In this document: piece by piece, positions 1 through 5,958 of the stretch | How positions within the stretch are numbered: position 1 is the first letter of the stretch | How the letters are laid out: each line of letters begins with the position of its first letter | Assembly: GCA_023253435.1 (NCBI GenBank) | Contig: JALRGJ010000037.1 | Coordinates: 1 to 9,330 of the forward strand | DNA from: Ilumatobacteraceae bacterium | GTDB lineage: Bacteria; Actinomycetota; Acidimicrobiia; Acidimicrobiales; Ilumatobacteraceae | Reading direction: 5' to 3' | Length of the DNA: 9,330 nucleotides | Made by a program: the position numbers and the translations under genes | The notes under the pieces: generated by a model | Told to the model about the DNA's origin: nothing | Databases searched by the model: none | The model's input: the letters and a program-made list of their open reading frames with translations, nothing else

Positions 1-93
1 ATCATGATTGATGGTCGCATCGTGAAGTCTGGTGGCATGGAAGTTGCCGCAGAGTTAGAGAAAAACGGCTACGAGGCATACAAGGTGTCGTGA
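1..93 (+). CDS. sufC: SufC, Fe-S assembly ATPase (C-terminal end only)
   Basis: The last 30 residues of a gene that enters from the left are readable in frame 1 to a TGA stop. They contain MIDGRIVKSGG, an acidic helix and a final KNGYEAYKVS. This is the usual C-terminal end of SufC, the cytoplasmic ABC-type ATPase of the SufBCD scaffold, where an 'xxDGRIVxSGG ... LExxGY' ending is typical. The nucleotide-binding motifs lie outside the window. The stop TGA shares its A with the ATG of sufS (TGATG), so translation of the two genes is probably coupled. The neighbours sufS and sufU make the assignment much safer than the short fragment alone would. Confidence 0.9.
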   Translation: MMIDGRIVKSGGMEVAAELEKNGYEAYKVS

Positions 94-1325
94 TGACCCT
101 GAACTTTTCTTCACTTCGAGCAGATTTTCCCGTTCTGGCTGAGCACATCAACGGTAAACCGCTGGTGTATCTCGATTCTGCCAACTCTTCACAAAAGCCG
201 AATGCAGTCATTGATGCAATGACCTCGTTCCTTCAACACTCGTACGCTCCCACCAACAGAAGTGCCTACACACTGGCTGCACATGCCACAGATCTGTACG
301 AAGGCGCACGATCAAAAGTTGCCTCGTTTATCAATGCGCCACACGCTCACGAAGTTGTTTTCACTAAGAACGCAACAGAAGCACTCAACTTGGTAGTGAG
401 AACTTGGGGCTCTGCAAATCTCTCCGCTGGTGATGTCATTGTTCTTACGCATATGGAGCACCATGCCAACATCGTTCCTTGGCAGATGCTTGCTGCCGAG
501 CGCGGCTGTGAAATTCGCTGGGTGCCCCTCACATCTGATGGCTTACTAGATCTCTCCAACATCGATGTTTTACTTAGCGGTGCAAGCGTGTTCTCATTTA
601 CTGCAATGTCAAATGTTCTCGGGACAATCAACCCAGTTAAAGAACTATGTGCACTGGCCCACAAACATGGAGCTATTGCAGTTGTGGACGGTTGTCAGTC
701 AGTTCCTCACATGATGACAGACGTTCAAGATTTCGATGCCGATTTCTTGGCATTCAGCAGTCACAAAATGGTGGGGCCATCTGGGATTGGCATCTTGTGG
801 GGACGTGAATCGCTGCTGGAAGAAATTCCTCCGTTCTTGGGTGGAGGCAACATGATTGCCGATGTAAAACTCGATGGCTTTACATGTGCAGAACTACCCG
901 GAAAATTTGAAGCAGGAACACAGCCCATCACGGAAGCTGTTGGCCTGGGTGCTGCCGTTGATTACCTCAGTGCTATTGGCATGAACAACATTCGCGAACA
1001 CGAGCGTGATCTCGCTCAGTATGCATTACACGCTCTGACATCTCGCTTTGGAAGAGACATTGTGATTCATGGCAGTAATGACATCAACCAACGTGGTGCA
1101 ACATTCAGCTTTGCCTTTAAAGATGTGCATCCCCACGATGTCAGTCAAGTGCTCGACCAACACAATGTGTGTGTTCGAGCAGGACATCACTGCGCCAAAC
1201 CACTCATGCGACTTCTGGGGGCCAATGCAACAGTTCGTGCCAGTTTCTACTTGTACAACACCACATCTGAAGTAGATGCACTGTGTGATGCCCTTGAAGA
1301 TGCAGGCGACTTTTTCACCCTCTAG
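93..1325 (+). CDS. sufS: SufS, group II cysteine desulfurase
   Basis: A PLP-dependent enzyme of 410 residues that takes sulfur from L-cysteine, giving alanine and an enzyme persulfide for Fe-S cluster assembly. Visible landmarks are the N-terminal YLDSANSSQKP, His124 (PLP-stacking, in THMEHHAN), Asp199 and Gln202 (VVDGCQS), the PLP Schiff-base Lys225 in SSHKMVGPSGIG, the catalytic persulfide Cys367 in RAGHHCAKP, and the substrate-binding Arg382 in TVRAS. Length and spacing match SufS/CsdA-type enzymes. The first loop reads SANSS where SAA or NAA is more usual. I chose the ATG at 93, which overlaps the sufC stop by one base; a GTG at 90 in the same frame is less likely. sufU follows after 27 bases, so SufU is the expected sulfur acceptor. 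Confidence 0.97.
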   Translation: MTLNFSSLRADFPVLAEHINGKPLVYLDSANSSQKPNAVIDAMTSFLQHSYAPTNRSAYTLAAHATDLYEGARSKVASFINAPHAHEVVFTKNATEALNLVVRTWGSANLSAGDVIVLTHMEHHANIVPWQMLAAERGCEIRWVPLTSDGLLDLSNIDVLLSGASVFSFTAMSNVLGTINPVKELCALAHKHGAIAVVDGCQSVPHMMTDVQDFDADFLAFSSHKMVGPSGIGILWGRESLLEEIPPFLGGGNMIADVKLDGFTCAELPGKFEAGTQPITEAVGLGAAVDYLSAIGMNNIREHERDLAQYALHALTSRFGRDIVIHGSNDINQRGATFSFAFKDVHPHDVSQVLDQHNVCVRAGHHCAKPLMRLLGANATVRASFYLYNTTSEVDALCDALEDAGDFFTL

Positions 1326-1352
1326 CCTGTTCCTAGACCTCGGAGAATTTTT

Positions 1353-1796
1353 ATGCCCGGATTAGAAGACCTGTACAGAGAGATCATTCTTGATCACTAC
1401 AAGAGCCCCCGCAATAGAGGCACCCTAGAACCACCTGCAGTGAGAGCCGAGGGGCATAACCCCTTGTGCGGAGATGAAATCGAAGTGTTCCTTGATGTTC
1501 AAGACGGCGTCATCTCTGACATCAAGATTTCTGGTCAAGGTTGCTCCATCAGTCAGAGTTCAGCATCCATGATGAGTGCCGCAGTAAAAGGAAAGCCGGT
1601 AGAGCAAGTGAGAGCCCTTATTCAGCGGTTTAAACACATGATGTCTATTGAGGATGAGACGTCAGAACCAGACACCAGCACCCCTCTTGGCGATCTTGAA
1701 GCACTGCAAGGTGTAGTGAAGTTTCCTGTTCGTATTAAATGTGCTGTTCTGGCCTGGAATACTTTGGCAGAAGGCCTCGAACTCGCCTCTGCATAA
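1353..1796 (+). CDS. sufU: SufU, zinc-dependent sulfurtransferase partner of SufS
   Basis: A 147-residue IscU/SufU-fold protein. Cys39, Asp41, Cys64 and Cys130 are all in place (NPLCGDE, GQGCSIS, RIKCAVL) and correspond to the Zn ligands of SufU. The roughly 20-residue stretch between the second and third cysteine regions (residues about 85-110), absent from IscU, marks it as SufU. In SufU proteins the Zn site exchanges ligands with SufS and accepts the persulfide, passing it to SufBCD; it is not thought to be a cluster scaffold. The start ATG has a CGGAG ribosome-binding site 7 bases upstream. The gene is third in a sufC-sufS-sufU order typical of Gram-positive suf operons. Its last codons can pair with the ribosome-binding site of the next gene. 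Confidence 0.96.
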   Translation: MPGLEDLYREIILDHYKSPRNRGTLEPPAVRAEGHNPLCGDEIEVFLDVQDGVISDIKISGQGCSISQSSASMMSAAVKGKPVEQVRALIQRFKHMMSIEDETSEPDTSTPLGDLEALQGVVKFPVRIKCAVLAWNTLAEGLELASA

Positions 1797-1811
1797 ATTA
1801 TTGTGAGAGGC
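1785..1811 (+). promoter_or_regulatory. Hairpin covering the ribosome-binding site of the L,D-transpeptidase
   Basis: GCCTCT (1785-1790), in the last codons of sufU, is the exact complement of AGAGGC (1806-1811), with a 15-base AT-rich loop that contains the sufU stop. The 3' arm overlaps the GAGAGG Shine-Dalgarno (1805-1810) of the downstream gene. If it forms, the SD would be masked until a ribosome finishing sufU opens it, a common arrangement for translational coupling. No T-run follows, so it is not a terminator. A 6-bp stem with a 15-base loop can occur by chance. Confidence 0.35.
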
Positions 1812-1814
1812 AAC

Positions 1815-2333
1815 ATGAAGAAATGTGCCTCCCTCTGTGCAACGGTTGTTGCCAGCATTTTCCTCTTCTCTGGTTCTGTTCAGGCTGCGTCAAATGCAAA
1901 AGACAAAACAGCCACCCGACCACGAATCGCAATTGCATTTGCTCGCGTCATTCTTGATGAGCAGCGAGCATATTTTTACAATTCCCACCGCAAATTGATT
2001 GCCACCATCCCGGTCTCCACTGGGGTAGATGATCAAACACCAACGGGCACGTTCAAAGTATTTTCGAAATCTGAGAACACCTTTTTCACTCCCAACCCCA
2101 AAGAAAAAATGCGCTGGATGACTCGATTCACAGTGGGTAGAGAAGGTGGCAATATCGGATTCCATGGCATCCCCTACACCGTCACGAAAGCGGGGGAAAT
2201 CCCTTTCCCCACTCCTTTGGGGAAAGAACCCTCCTCACATGGCTGCATCAGAGTGAAAGAGTCAGATGCAAAGTGGATCTTTCAGAACGTTCCACTTGGA
2301 ACCACAATTTCCGTGATGGATTCTCGCCTATAA
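1815..2333 (+). CDS. Secreted L,D-transpeptidase (YkuD domain)
   Basis: A small exported YkuD-fold enzyme of 172 residues that would form 3-3 crosslinks in peptidoglycan or attach groups to it. Residues 1-24 form a signal peptide: MKK, a hydrophobic stretch (VVASIFLF), then an SVQA cleavage site. The YkuD domain runs from about residue 37 to the end, with VSTGVDDQTPTGTF, His117 in FHGIP, and the catalytic SSHGCIRV box (His142, Cys144, Arg146). I chose the ATG at 1815 because GAGAGG lies 4 bases upstream and the signal peptide then begins correctly; a GTG at 1803 would add four residues. It follows sufU by 18 bases and may be read through from the suf operon, although cell-wall crosslinking has no obvious link with Fe-S assembly. 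No lipobox or wall-binding domain is visible. Confidence 0.94.
   Translation: MKKCASLCATVVASIFLFSGSVQAASNAKDKTATRPRIAIAFARVILDEQRAYFYNSHRKLIATIPVSTGVDDQTPTGTFKVFSKSENTFFTPNPKEKMRWMTRFTVGREGGNIGFHGIPYTVTKAGEIPFPTPLGKEPSSHGCIRVKESDAKWIFQNVPLGTTISVMDSRL
2193..2226 (+). repeat. Three-arm inverted repeat inside the L,D-transpeptidase gene
   Basis: GGGGAAA (2193-2199) pairs perfectly with TTTCCCC (2204-2210) across a TCCC loop. The same middle arm, extended to CTTTCCCC (2203-2210), also pairs perfectly with GGGGAAAG (2219-2226) across an 8-base loop. Two mutually exclusive 7-8 bp hairpins are therefore possible. The region encodes the loop between the FHGIP and SSHGC motifs. Codon constraint on a proline/glycine-rich segment may explain it; a role in RNA folding is speculative. 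Confidence 0.5.
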
Positions 2334-2380
2334 CTCCTCCACCAAATCACGAGTAAGTTGTAACCAGAAGGTCTCTGTTA

Positions 2381-2389
2381 GGGGGGGGG
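2381..2389 (+). repeat. Nine-G homopolymer at the ribosome-binding position of the HD gene
   Basis: A run of nine G lies three bases (AAC) before the ATG at 2393, where the Shine-Dalgarno would normally sit. Part of the run can pair with the anti-SD, so it may act as the ribosome-binding site. Slippage during replication would change the SD length and spacing but not the reading frame. Homopolymers of this length are also a frequent source of sequencing error, so the exact count is uncertain. Confidence 0.6.
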
Positions 2390-2392
2390 AAC

Positions 2393-2944
2393 ATGGTCAC
2401 ACGAGCAACTTTCAAGTCGTTTCAGGAGTCCACTCAAGAAGAATGGTCAAACATCATGGTGTGTTTACAAGACACTCAATCCATGGTTGCAGACAGAGTG
2501 ATTGAACAATTGAAATACCTTGAGGAAGACCACGGTGGTTTTCCTGTTAATCGTCTCGAGCATTGCTTGCAAACAGCATCCCGTGCCGAACGCGATGGAA
2601 GAGACGAAGAATATTTGGTGTGTGCTCTACTGCATGACATCGGCGACAATCTTGCGCCATTTAATCACCCCGATATCGCTGCGGGAATTGTGAAGCCTTT
2701 TGTCTCCGAGAAGAACTACTGGATGACAAAGCATCACGGAATTTTCCAGGGGTACTACTTCTGGCATTACATCGGTCTCGATAAGAACGCTCGCGATGCC
2801 TACCGAGAATCACCATATTTTGATTACACGGTGGAGTTTTGTGAGCTGTACGACTCTGTGGCATTTGATCCTGAATACACAAGTTTCGACCTTGCGCATT
2901 ATGAACCATTGATTCGAGACTGCTTCAAACCAAAGCCTCGGTAG
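2393..2944 (+). CDS. HD-domain metalloenzyme, PhnZ-like / predicted HD phosphohydrolase (COG4341 type)
   Basis: A soluble protein of 183 residues. The N-terminal ESTQEEWSNIM and the core GGFPVNRLEHCLQTA, ALLHDIGDN and KNYWMTKHHGIFQGYY resemble the COG4341 group related to PhnZ and myo-inositol oxygenase. His57, His81 and Asp82 are the obvious HD-site ligands, with the 24-residue H-to-HD spacing seen in PhnZ. Further candidate ligands are His92, His114/His115, His125 and Asp154; I cannot assign them without a structure. PhnZ is a mixed-valence diiron oxygenase that cleaves a C-P bond, whereas most HD proteins are phosphohydrolases, and sequence alone does not settle which applies here. No phosphonate gene such as phnY is nearby. 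The ATG at 2393 is favoured because the family's N-terminal 'ST..EW..IM' motif is then included. A G9 run precedes it. Confidence 0.88.
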   Translation: MVTRATFKSFQESTQEEWSNIMVCLQDTQSMVADRVIEQLKYLEEDHGGFPVNRLEHCLQTASRAERDGRDEEYLVCALLHDIGDNLAPFNHPDIAAGIVKPFVSEKNYWMTKHHGIFQGYYFWHYIGLDKNARDAYRESPYFDYTVEFCELYDSVAFDPEYTSFDLAHYEPLIRDCFKPKPR

Positions 2945-2949
2945 AGATG

Positions 2950-2975
2950 ACGCCCGGAATAGGGCGTGTTTCTCT
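2950..2975 (+). terminator. Possible weak rho-independent terminator after the HD gene
   Basis: A perfect 6-bp stem ACGCCC (2950-2955) / GGGCGT (2962-2967) with a six-base loop starts six bases after the HD-gene stop and is followed by GTTTCTCT. The stem is short and the T-tract is broken, so termination may be partial and the metallo-beta-lactamase gene may still be reached from upstream. Confidence 0.45.
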
Positions 2976-3027
2976 CCACCCAACTCTTGCTCCACTAGGT
3001 TCACCTCAGACCACAGTGGAGGAACAC

Positions 3028-3870
3028 ATGAAAATCACACTTCTTGGAACTGGTAGCCCGCTTCCCAGTGCTACCTGCGCAGGCCCATCCACTCTTGTTC
3101 AAGCAGGAGATCAGAACATCGTTGTTGACGCTGGTCGTGGGGTTGTGATGAGGCTTCTTGGTGCAATGATGCCACCCCCGTTTGTAACTGCCATATTTTT
3201 GACACACCTACATAGCGATCACATCTGCGACCTCAACGACATCATCACAACTCGTTGGATTGCATCACCAGCAGCCACTCCATTACCCATCTATGGGCCA
3301 GTGGGAACAAAGAAAATGGTGGATGGCTTGCTTGCCATGTTGTCTCAAGACGAAAGTTACCGACTAGATCATCATGCGGACCTCCGTGCAGCAGGTGGAA
3401 TGAAAGTGGAGGTGCATGAGGTAGAGGCAGGATCTTCTTTTCAGTTAGGTGAAGTGTCCATCAGTATTCATGCAACAGATCATCGCCCCGTTGCCCCCAC
3501 TATTGGATTCAGGATTGAACACAATGGTGTTGTTGGTGCGTTAGCCGGTGACACCATCCCTTGTGATGGTTTGTACCAAATGTGTGAAAATGCCGACTTT
3601 TACGTTCAGACAGTCCTCCGTGAGGATCTTGTAAGAACCTTTGCGCCTCTAGTTCCTACCGGCGACCGATTCCTAGACATTTTGGATTATCACTCCACTG
3701 TTCAACAGGCGGCCCAAACTGCAAGTAAGTGCAATGTACAGACATTGGTTCTCACTCACTTTGTTCCCGCGATTCAACCAGGACAAGAGGGTGAATGGAA
3801 AGCCATGGCGGCTGAGCACTTCTCAGGAGAGATAGTGGTGGGGCCAGATCTCACCTCTGTTGAGAAATAA
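3028..3870 (+). CDS. Metallo-beta-lactamase-fold hydrolase, RNase Z-like
   Basis: A 280-residue MBL-fold protein of the RNase Z/ElaC-like branch. Visible motifs are MKITLLGTGSP (the first strand), VVDAGRG, the metal motif THLHSDH (His60, His62, Asp64, His65), His152 (ATDHRP), Asp175 (LAGDT), DYHST (His222) and the final metal ligand His244 in LTHFVP. These supply a complete two-zinc site. Family members include tRNA 3'-end nucleases and small-ester or sulfatase-type hydrolases. I see no clear flexible arm of a true tRNase Z, so the substrate is unknown. I chose the ATG at 3028 because GGAGG lies 5 bases upstream and the beta-strand then begins the protein; the frame is open from 2947 but that part looks non-coding. 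The last 20 bases overlap the end of the convergent EamA gene. Confidence 0.88.
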   Translation: MKITLLGTGSPLPSATCAGPSTLVQAGDQNIVVDAGRGVVMRLLGAMMPPPFVTAIFLTHLHSDHICDLNDIITTRWIASPAATPLPIYGPVGTKKMVDGLLAMLSQDESYRLDHHADLRAAGGMKVEVHEVEAGSSFQLGEVSISIHATDHRPVAPTIGFRIEHNGVVGALAGDTIPCDGLYQMCENADFYVQTVLREDLVRTFAPLVPTGDRFLDILDYHSTVQQAAQTASKCNVQTLVLTHFVPAIQPGQEGEWKAMAAEHFSGEIVVGPDLTSVEK

Positions 3871-4738
3871 CATTTCGTTCCGTGGTTGCCATCCACACTC
3901 CAACAACTGCAACTATCAATCCAACAAACGACCACACACCCAAACGTTCGTGAAACAAACTGCTGACCTGAGATACCGCTTGTCTGTGCAGCAACCACAG
4001 CATGATCAGAATCGCGGCGAGTGATAGCACCAACACAGACCACGCAAGTGAGAACATGCTGCGCGTGGTAATAGTGAACTCCCATTTTTCGGAACCTATT
4101 GCCCCGATACCCAACACAACTGCAGTGGCAAAATACTGCCATGCGGTTCCTGCAAGGAGCGGCGTGCCTTGTCCGTACTTGCGTTGAACCAGACTGCCCC
4201 CAGACATTCCGATGACGGCAATTGCCATAGCCCACAGAGCAAAGCCAGTGACTCCGTCTCCCGCTCCACCTCGTTCCACCACAACAGCAAGAACACCTGT
4301 GAAGCCCAGCACAATTCCAAGAATCCGTCTAAAACTCAGATGCTCATTCAGCAACGCTCTCCCAAGAATGGTGGTCACCACAGGATGCAAAGCAGCAATC
4401 AGAGCACTGATGCCAGAAGGCAACCCATGATCTACAGCTACCCACACCCCACCTAGGTACATTGCGTGAATTCCCGTGCCCACAAGTAGTTGAACCGGAA
4501 TAAGCCCTGTAGCCATTGGCTCTTCTCGCACCACTCGAGCCATGACCAAGAGCAATACAGCTGAAATCACCGTTCTGACAGTGAGGAAGGTGAGGGGTCC
4601 GGCATCTTCACTGCCATAGTGAGCCACCACAAATCCGGTGCTCCAAAGGAGCACGAATAGTGCTGGCGCTAGACGCTGGAATCCAGTTGAAGACACCCAG
4701 TGATAGTAGGTGTTCTCAGGTTCACTACGCTCCTCCAT
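3851..4738 (-). CDS. EamA/DMT-family membrane transporter, apparently missing one helix
   Basis: A drug/metabolite-transporter-type protein of 295 residues from the ATG at 4738. The typical first helix FVLLWSTGFVVAHYG is present, followed by further hydrophobic helices forming two EamA repeats. Repeat 1 is complete, including SALIAALHPVVTTILGRALL then NEHLS at residues 111-135. In repeat 2 the sequence goes straight from QVSSLF (to residue 262) to HERLG (from 263), where relatives have about 15 more residues (the VPP-containing helix 9). Nine rather than ten helices are therefore expected and function is doubtful. Three starts are possible: GTG 4762, ATG 4738, and GTG 4696, the last giving a usual-length N-terminus (VSSTGFQRLAPALF) with a TACTAT hexamer six bases upstream. 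No ligand can be inferred. Confidence 0.85.
   Translation of the reverse strand: MEERSEPENTYYHWVSSTGFQRLAPALFVLLWSTGFVVAHYGSEDAGPLTFLTVRTVISAVLLLVMARVVREEPMATGLIPVQLLVGTGIHAMYLGGVWVAVDHGLPSGISALIAALHPVVTTILGRALLNEHLSFRRILGIVLGFTGVLAVVVERGGAGDGVTGFALWAMAIAVIGMSGGSLVQRKYGQGTPLLAGTAWQYFATAVVLGIGAIGSEKWEFTITTRSMFSLAWSVLVLSLAAILIMLWLLHRQAVSQVSSLFHERLGVWSFVGLIVAVVGVWMATTERNVISQQR
4694..4708 (-). promoter_or_regulatory. Possible leaderless -10 element for the EamA gene
   Basis: Read on the minus strand, TACTAT (4708 to 4703) is followed by six bases and then GTG (4696-4694), an in-frame codon of the EamA gene just before its first membrane helix. TANNNT six to eight bases ahead of a start is the hallmark of actinobacterial leaderless promoters. 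No Shine-Dalgarno precedes this GTG or the ATG at 4738. If correct, the protein is 281 residues and the gene does not extend to the divergent start. No -35 is recognisable. Confidence 0.35.
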
Positions 4739-4742
4739 TATG
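4726..4742 (+). promoter_or_regulatory. Possible leaderless -10 element for the SCO6745-family gene
   Basis: TACGCT (4726-4731) lies eight bases before the ATG at 4740, and no purine-rich Shine-Dalgarno is present (the intervening bases are CCTCCATT). This spacing fits a transcript starting at the ATG itself. The element lies inside the longer form of the divergent EamA gene. Confidence 0.3.
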
Positions 4743-5474
4743 AATAACCAAGAACTTCTCACAGCAGCGTGCCCTGTTATCGGTGATCTCGGCGCCTCGT
4801 TTTATTTCATTCCTGAAACGGGGGCAGTAGGTAAAGAGCTCGGTATGGGTGGTATGGAGTTTTATGTATTGGGTCGAGCAGGAACGTTAGGCAACACAAC
4901 TCCATCTGCAGTTGCTGCAGCGTTCGGATACTTCAAGCCTGCATTCTTAGGGAAAGTGTGGGGAGATGCAGCTGCCAAGTGTGATCCACGCAAGGCTGGA
5001 GCAGCACATTTGGAATGCTGTGCAAATCTTGGTCGGGCAAAGTTTTCTTCTCTTCCAAATCTTGAAGCGTTTGTTGATGCCCTTGAGACAGTGAATAACG
5101 CTGCTGACCCTGATGGACTTGCTCTTTACGCAGCCATGAAGGGAGAGGCTTTAGTGTCAGATCTTCCTGGTCGTGCATTACAACTCATTGCATTGCTCCG
5201 TGAATTCCGTGGCAGTGCTCACCTCGTTGCCCTTCGAGCGGTGGGACTGCCTTCCATGGTGGCTCACAGCATCAAACGACCAGATATGTGGAAGTCATTC
5301 GGCTATACCGAAGAGGAAATGCCTGCACCAAATGATTCCAATAAGAAAAAGCTCGATGAAGCAGAAAAAATTACTGACGTGATCGTGGAGCCCGCCTATG
5401 CAGTTCTTTCTGAATCACAACGCTCCGCTCTCGTTGATGGACTGGCTGCCGCGAAAGCTGCACTGAAGAGTTAA
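4740..5474 (+). CDS. SCO6745-family protein of unknown function
   Basis: A soluble, mostly helical protein of 244 residues that I recognise as the actinobacterial SCO6745 family. The supporting segments are the N-terminal GDLGASFYFIPETG, the TPSAVAAAFGYFKPAFL stretch, LYAAMKGEALVSD, and the central LLREFRGSAHLVALRAVGL (residues 152-170). Full-length members I recall are nearer 280 residues and end in a winged-helix-like region. Here FGYTEEE (187-193) is followed by a short polar linker (PAPNDSNKKK) and then directly by AEKITDVIVEPAYAVL, so that region seems absent. The biochemical role of the family is unknown. The ATG at 4740 is one base from the divergent EamA ATG at 4738; a GTG at 4710 would only add a sequence antisense to EamA. 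It ends six bases from the convergent marR gene, with no terminator between them. Confidence 0.78.
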   Translation: MNNQELLTAACPVIGDLGASFYFIPETGAVGKELGMGGMEFYVLGRAGTLGNTTPSAVAAAFGYFKPAFLGKVWGDAAAKCDPRKAGAAHLECCANLGRAKFSSLPNLEAFVDALETVNNAADPDGLALYAAMKGEALVSDLPGRALQLIALLREFRGSAHLVALRAVGLPSMVAHSIKRPDMWKSFGYTEEEMPAPNDSNKKKLDEAEKITDVIVEPAYAVLSESQRSALVDGLAAAKAALKS

Positions 5475-5480
5475 AAACAA

Positions 5481-5927
5481 CTATCCCAAGTTGCTCGCAA
5501 TTTTTGTGAATGCAGTTGCGATTGCTTTGATTTCCGTTGGTGAAAGCACGTCGATCATGTACTTACGAACACTTTCAAGATGTTCAGGAGCAGCTTCTTT
5601 CAAAAGTTCCATCCCCTTTGGAGTGAGTTGAGCGTACGCCACTCGACCATCTTCCTTTGACTGCACACGAGACACGAGCTTTTTTTTCAGAACACCTTCC
5701 ATACGGCGCGTAAGTCCGCTGCGTGTTAATCGCAAAGAATCTGCCAAGTCACACATGCGGAGTTCATTATCTGGCGCTTCAGAAAGCATGGCTAGAAGCT
5801 GATAATCACCCCTGTCGAGGCCGAATGGCTCAAGATCTTTTTCAATGGCACGCAACAGATCCCCAGAGGTATCAATGAAGGATCTCCACGCCGCCATCTC
5901 AGGAGGAGTTAGCCATTTTGTCGCCAT
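5481..5927 (-). CDS. MarR-family transcriptional regulator
   Basis: A 148-residue winged-helix repressor-type protein. The N-terminal dimerisation helix is followed by GLDRGDYQLLAMLSEAP (36-52), the helix-turn-helix MCDLADSLRLTRSGLTRRME (58-77), the wing SKEDGRVAYAQLTPKG (90-105) with the usual D-G-R, and a C-terminal dimerisation helix. MarR proteins bind palindromic operators as dimers and let go on binding phenolics or quinones, or on cysteine oxidation. No cysteine sits at an OhrR-type N-terminal position; the only Cys is Cys59. It is transcribed away from doxX across a spacer rich in inverted repeats, so control of itself and of doxX is likely. The ATG at 5927 has TACAGT six bases upstream and may be leaderless. 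An eight-A run (coding strand) encodes the KKK at residues 81-83. Confidence 0.93.
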   Translation of the reverse strand: MATKWLTPPEMAAWRSFIDTSGDLLRAIEKDLEPFGLDRGDYQLLAMLSEAPDNELRMCDLADSLRLTRSGLTRRMEGVLKKKLVSRVQSKEDGRVAYAQLTPKGMELLKEAAPEHLESVRKYMIDVLSPTEIKAIATAFTKIASNLG

Positions 5928-5946
5928 ATCCCCACTGTACAGGGGT
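5928..5946 (-). promoter_or_regulatory. marR -10 element overlapping a palindrome (likely autoregulatory site)
   Basis: On the minus strand TACAGT (5939 to 5934) ends six bases before the marR ATG, suiting a leaderless transcript. It overlaps the perfect palindrome CTGTACAG (5935-5942), which extends with one mismatched pair to 14 bp (5932-5945). A dimeric regulator bound here would block the -10 region. Binding by this MarR protein is inferred from position only. Confidence 0.4.
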
Positions 5947-5958
5947 ATTCGGGAAATG

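Noticed and set aside
2947..3027. Extended N-terminus for the MBL gene
   Set aside because: The 27 extra residues overlap a hairpin and a good GGAGG site, and the family begins at MKITLLGTGSP.
4169..4456. Open frames on + inside the EamA gene
   Set aside because: They are shadows of a protein with clear EamA helices on the other strand; low-complexity polar translations.
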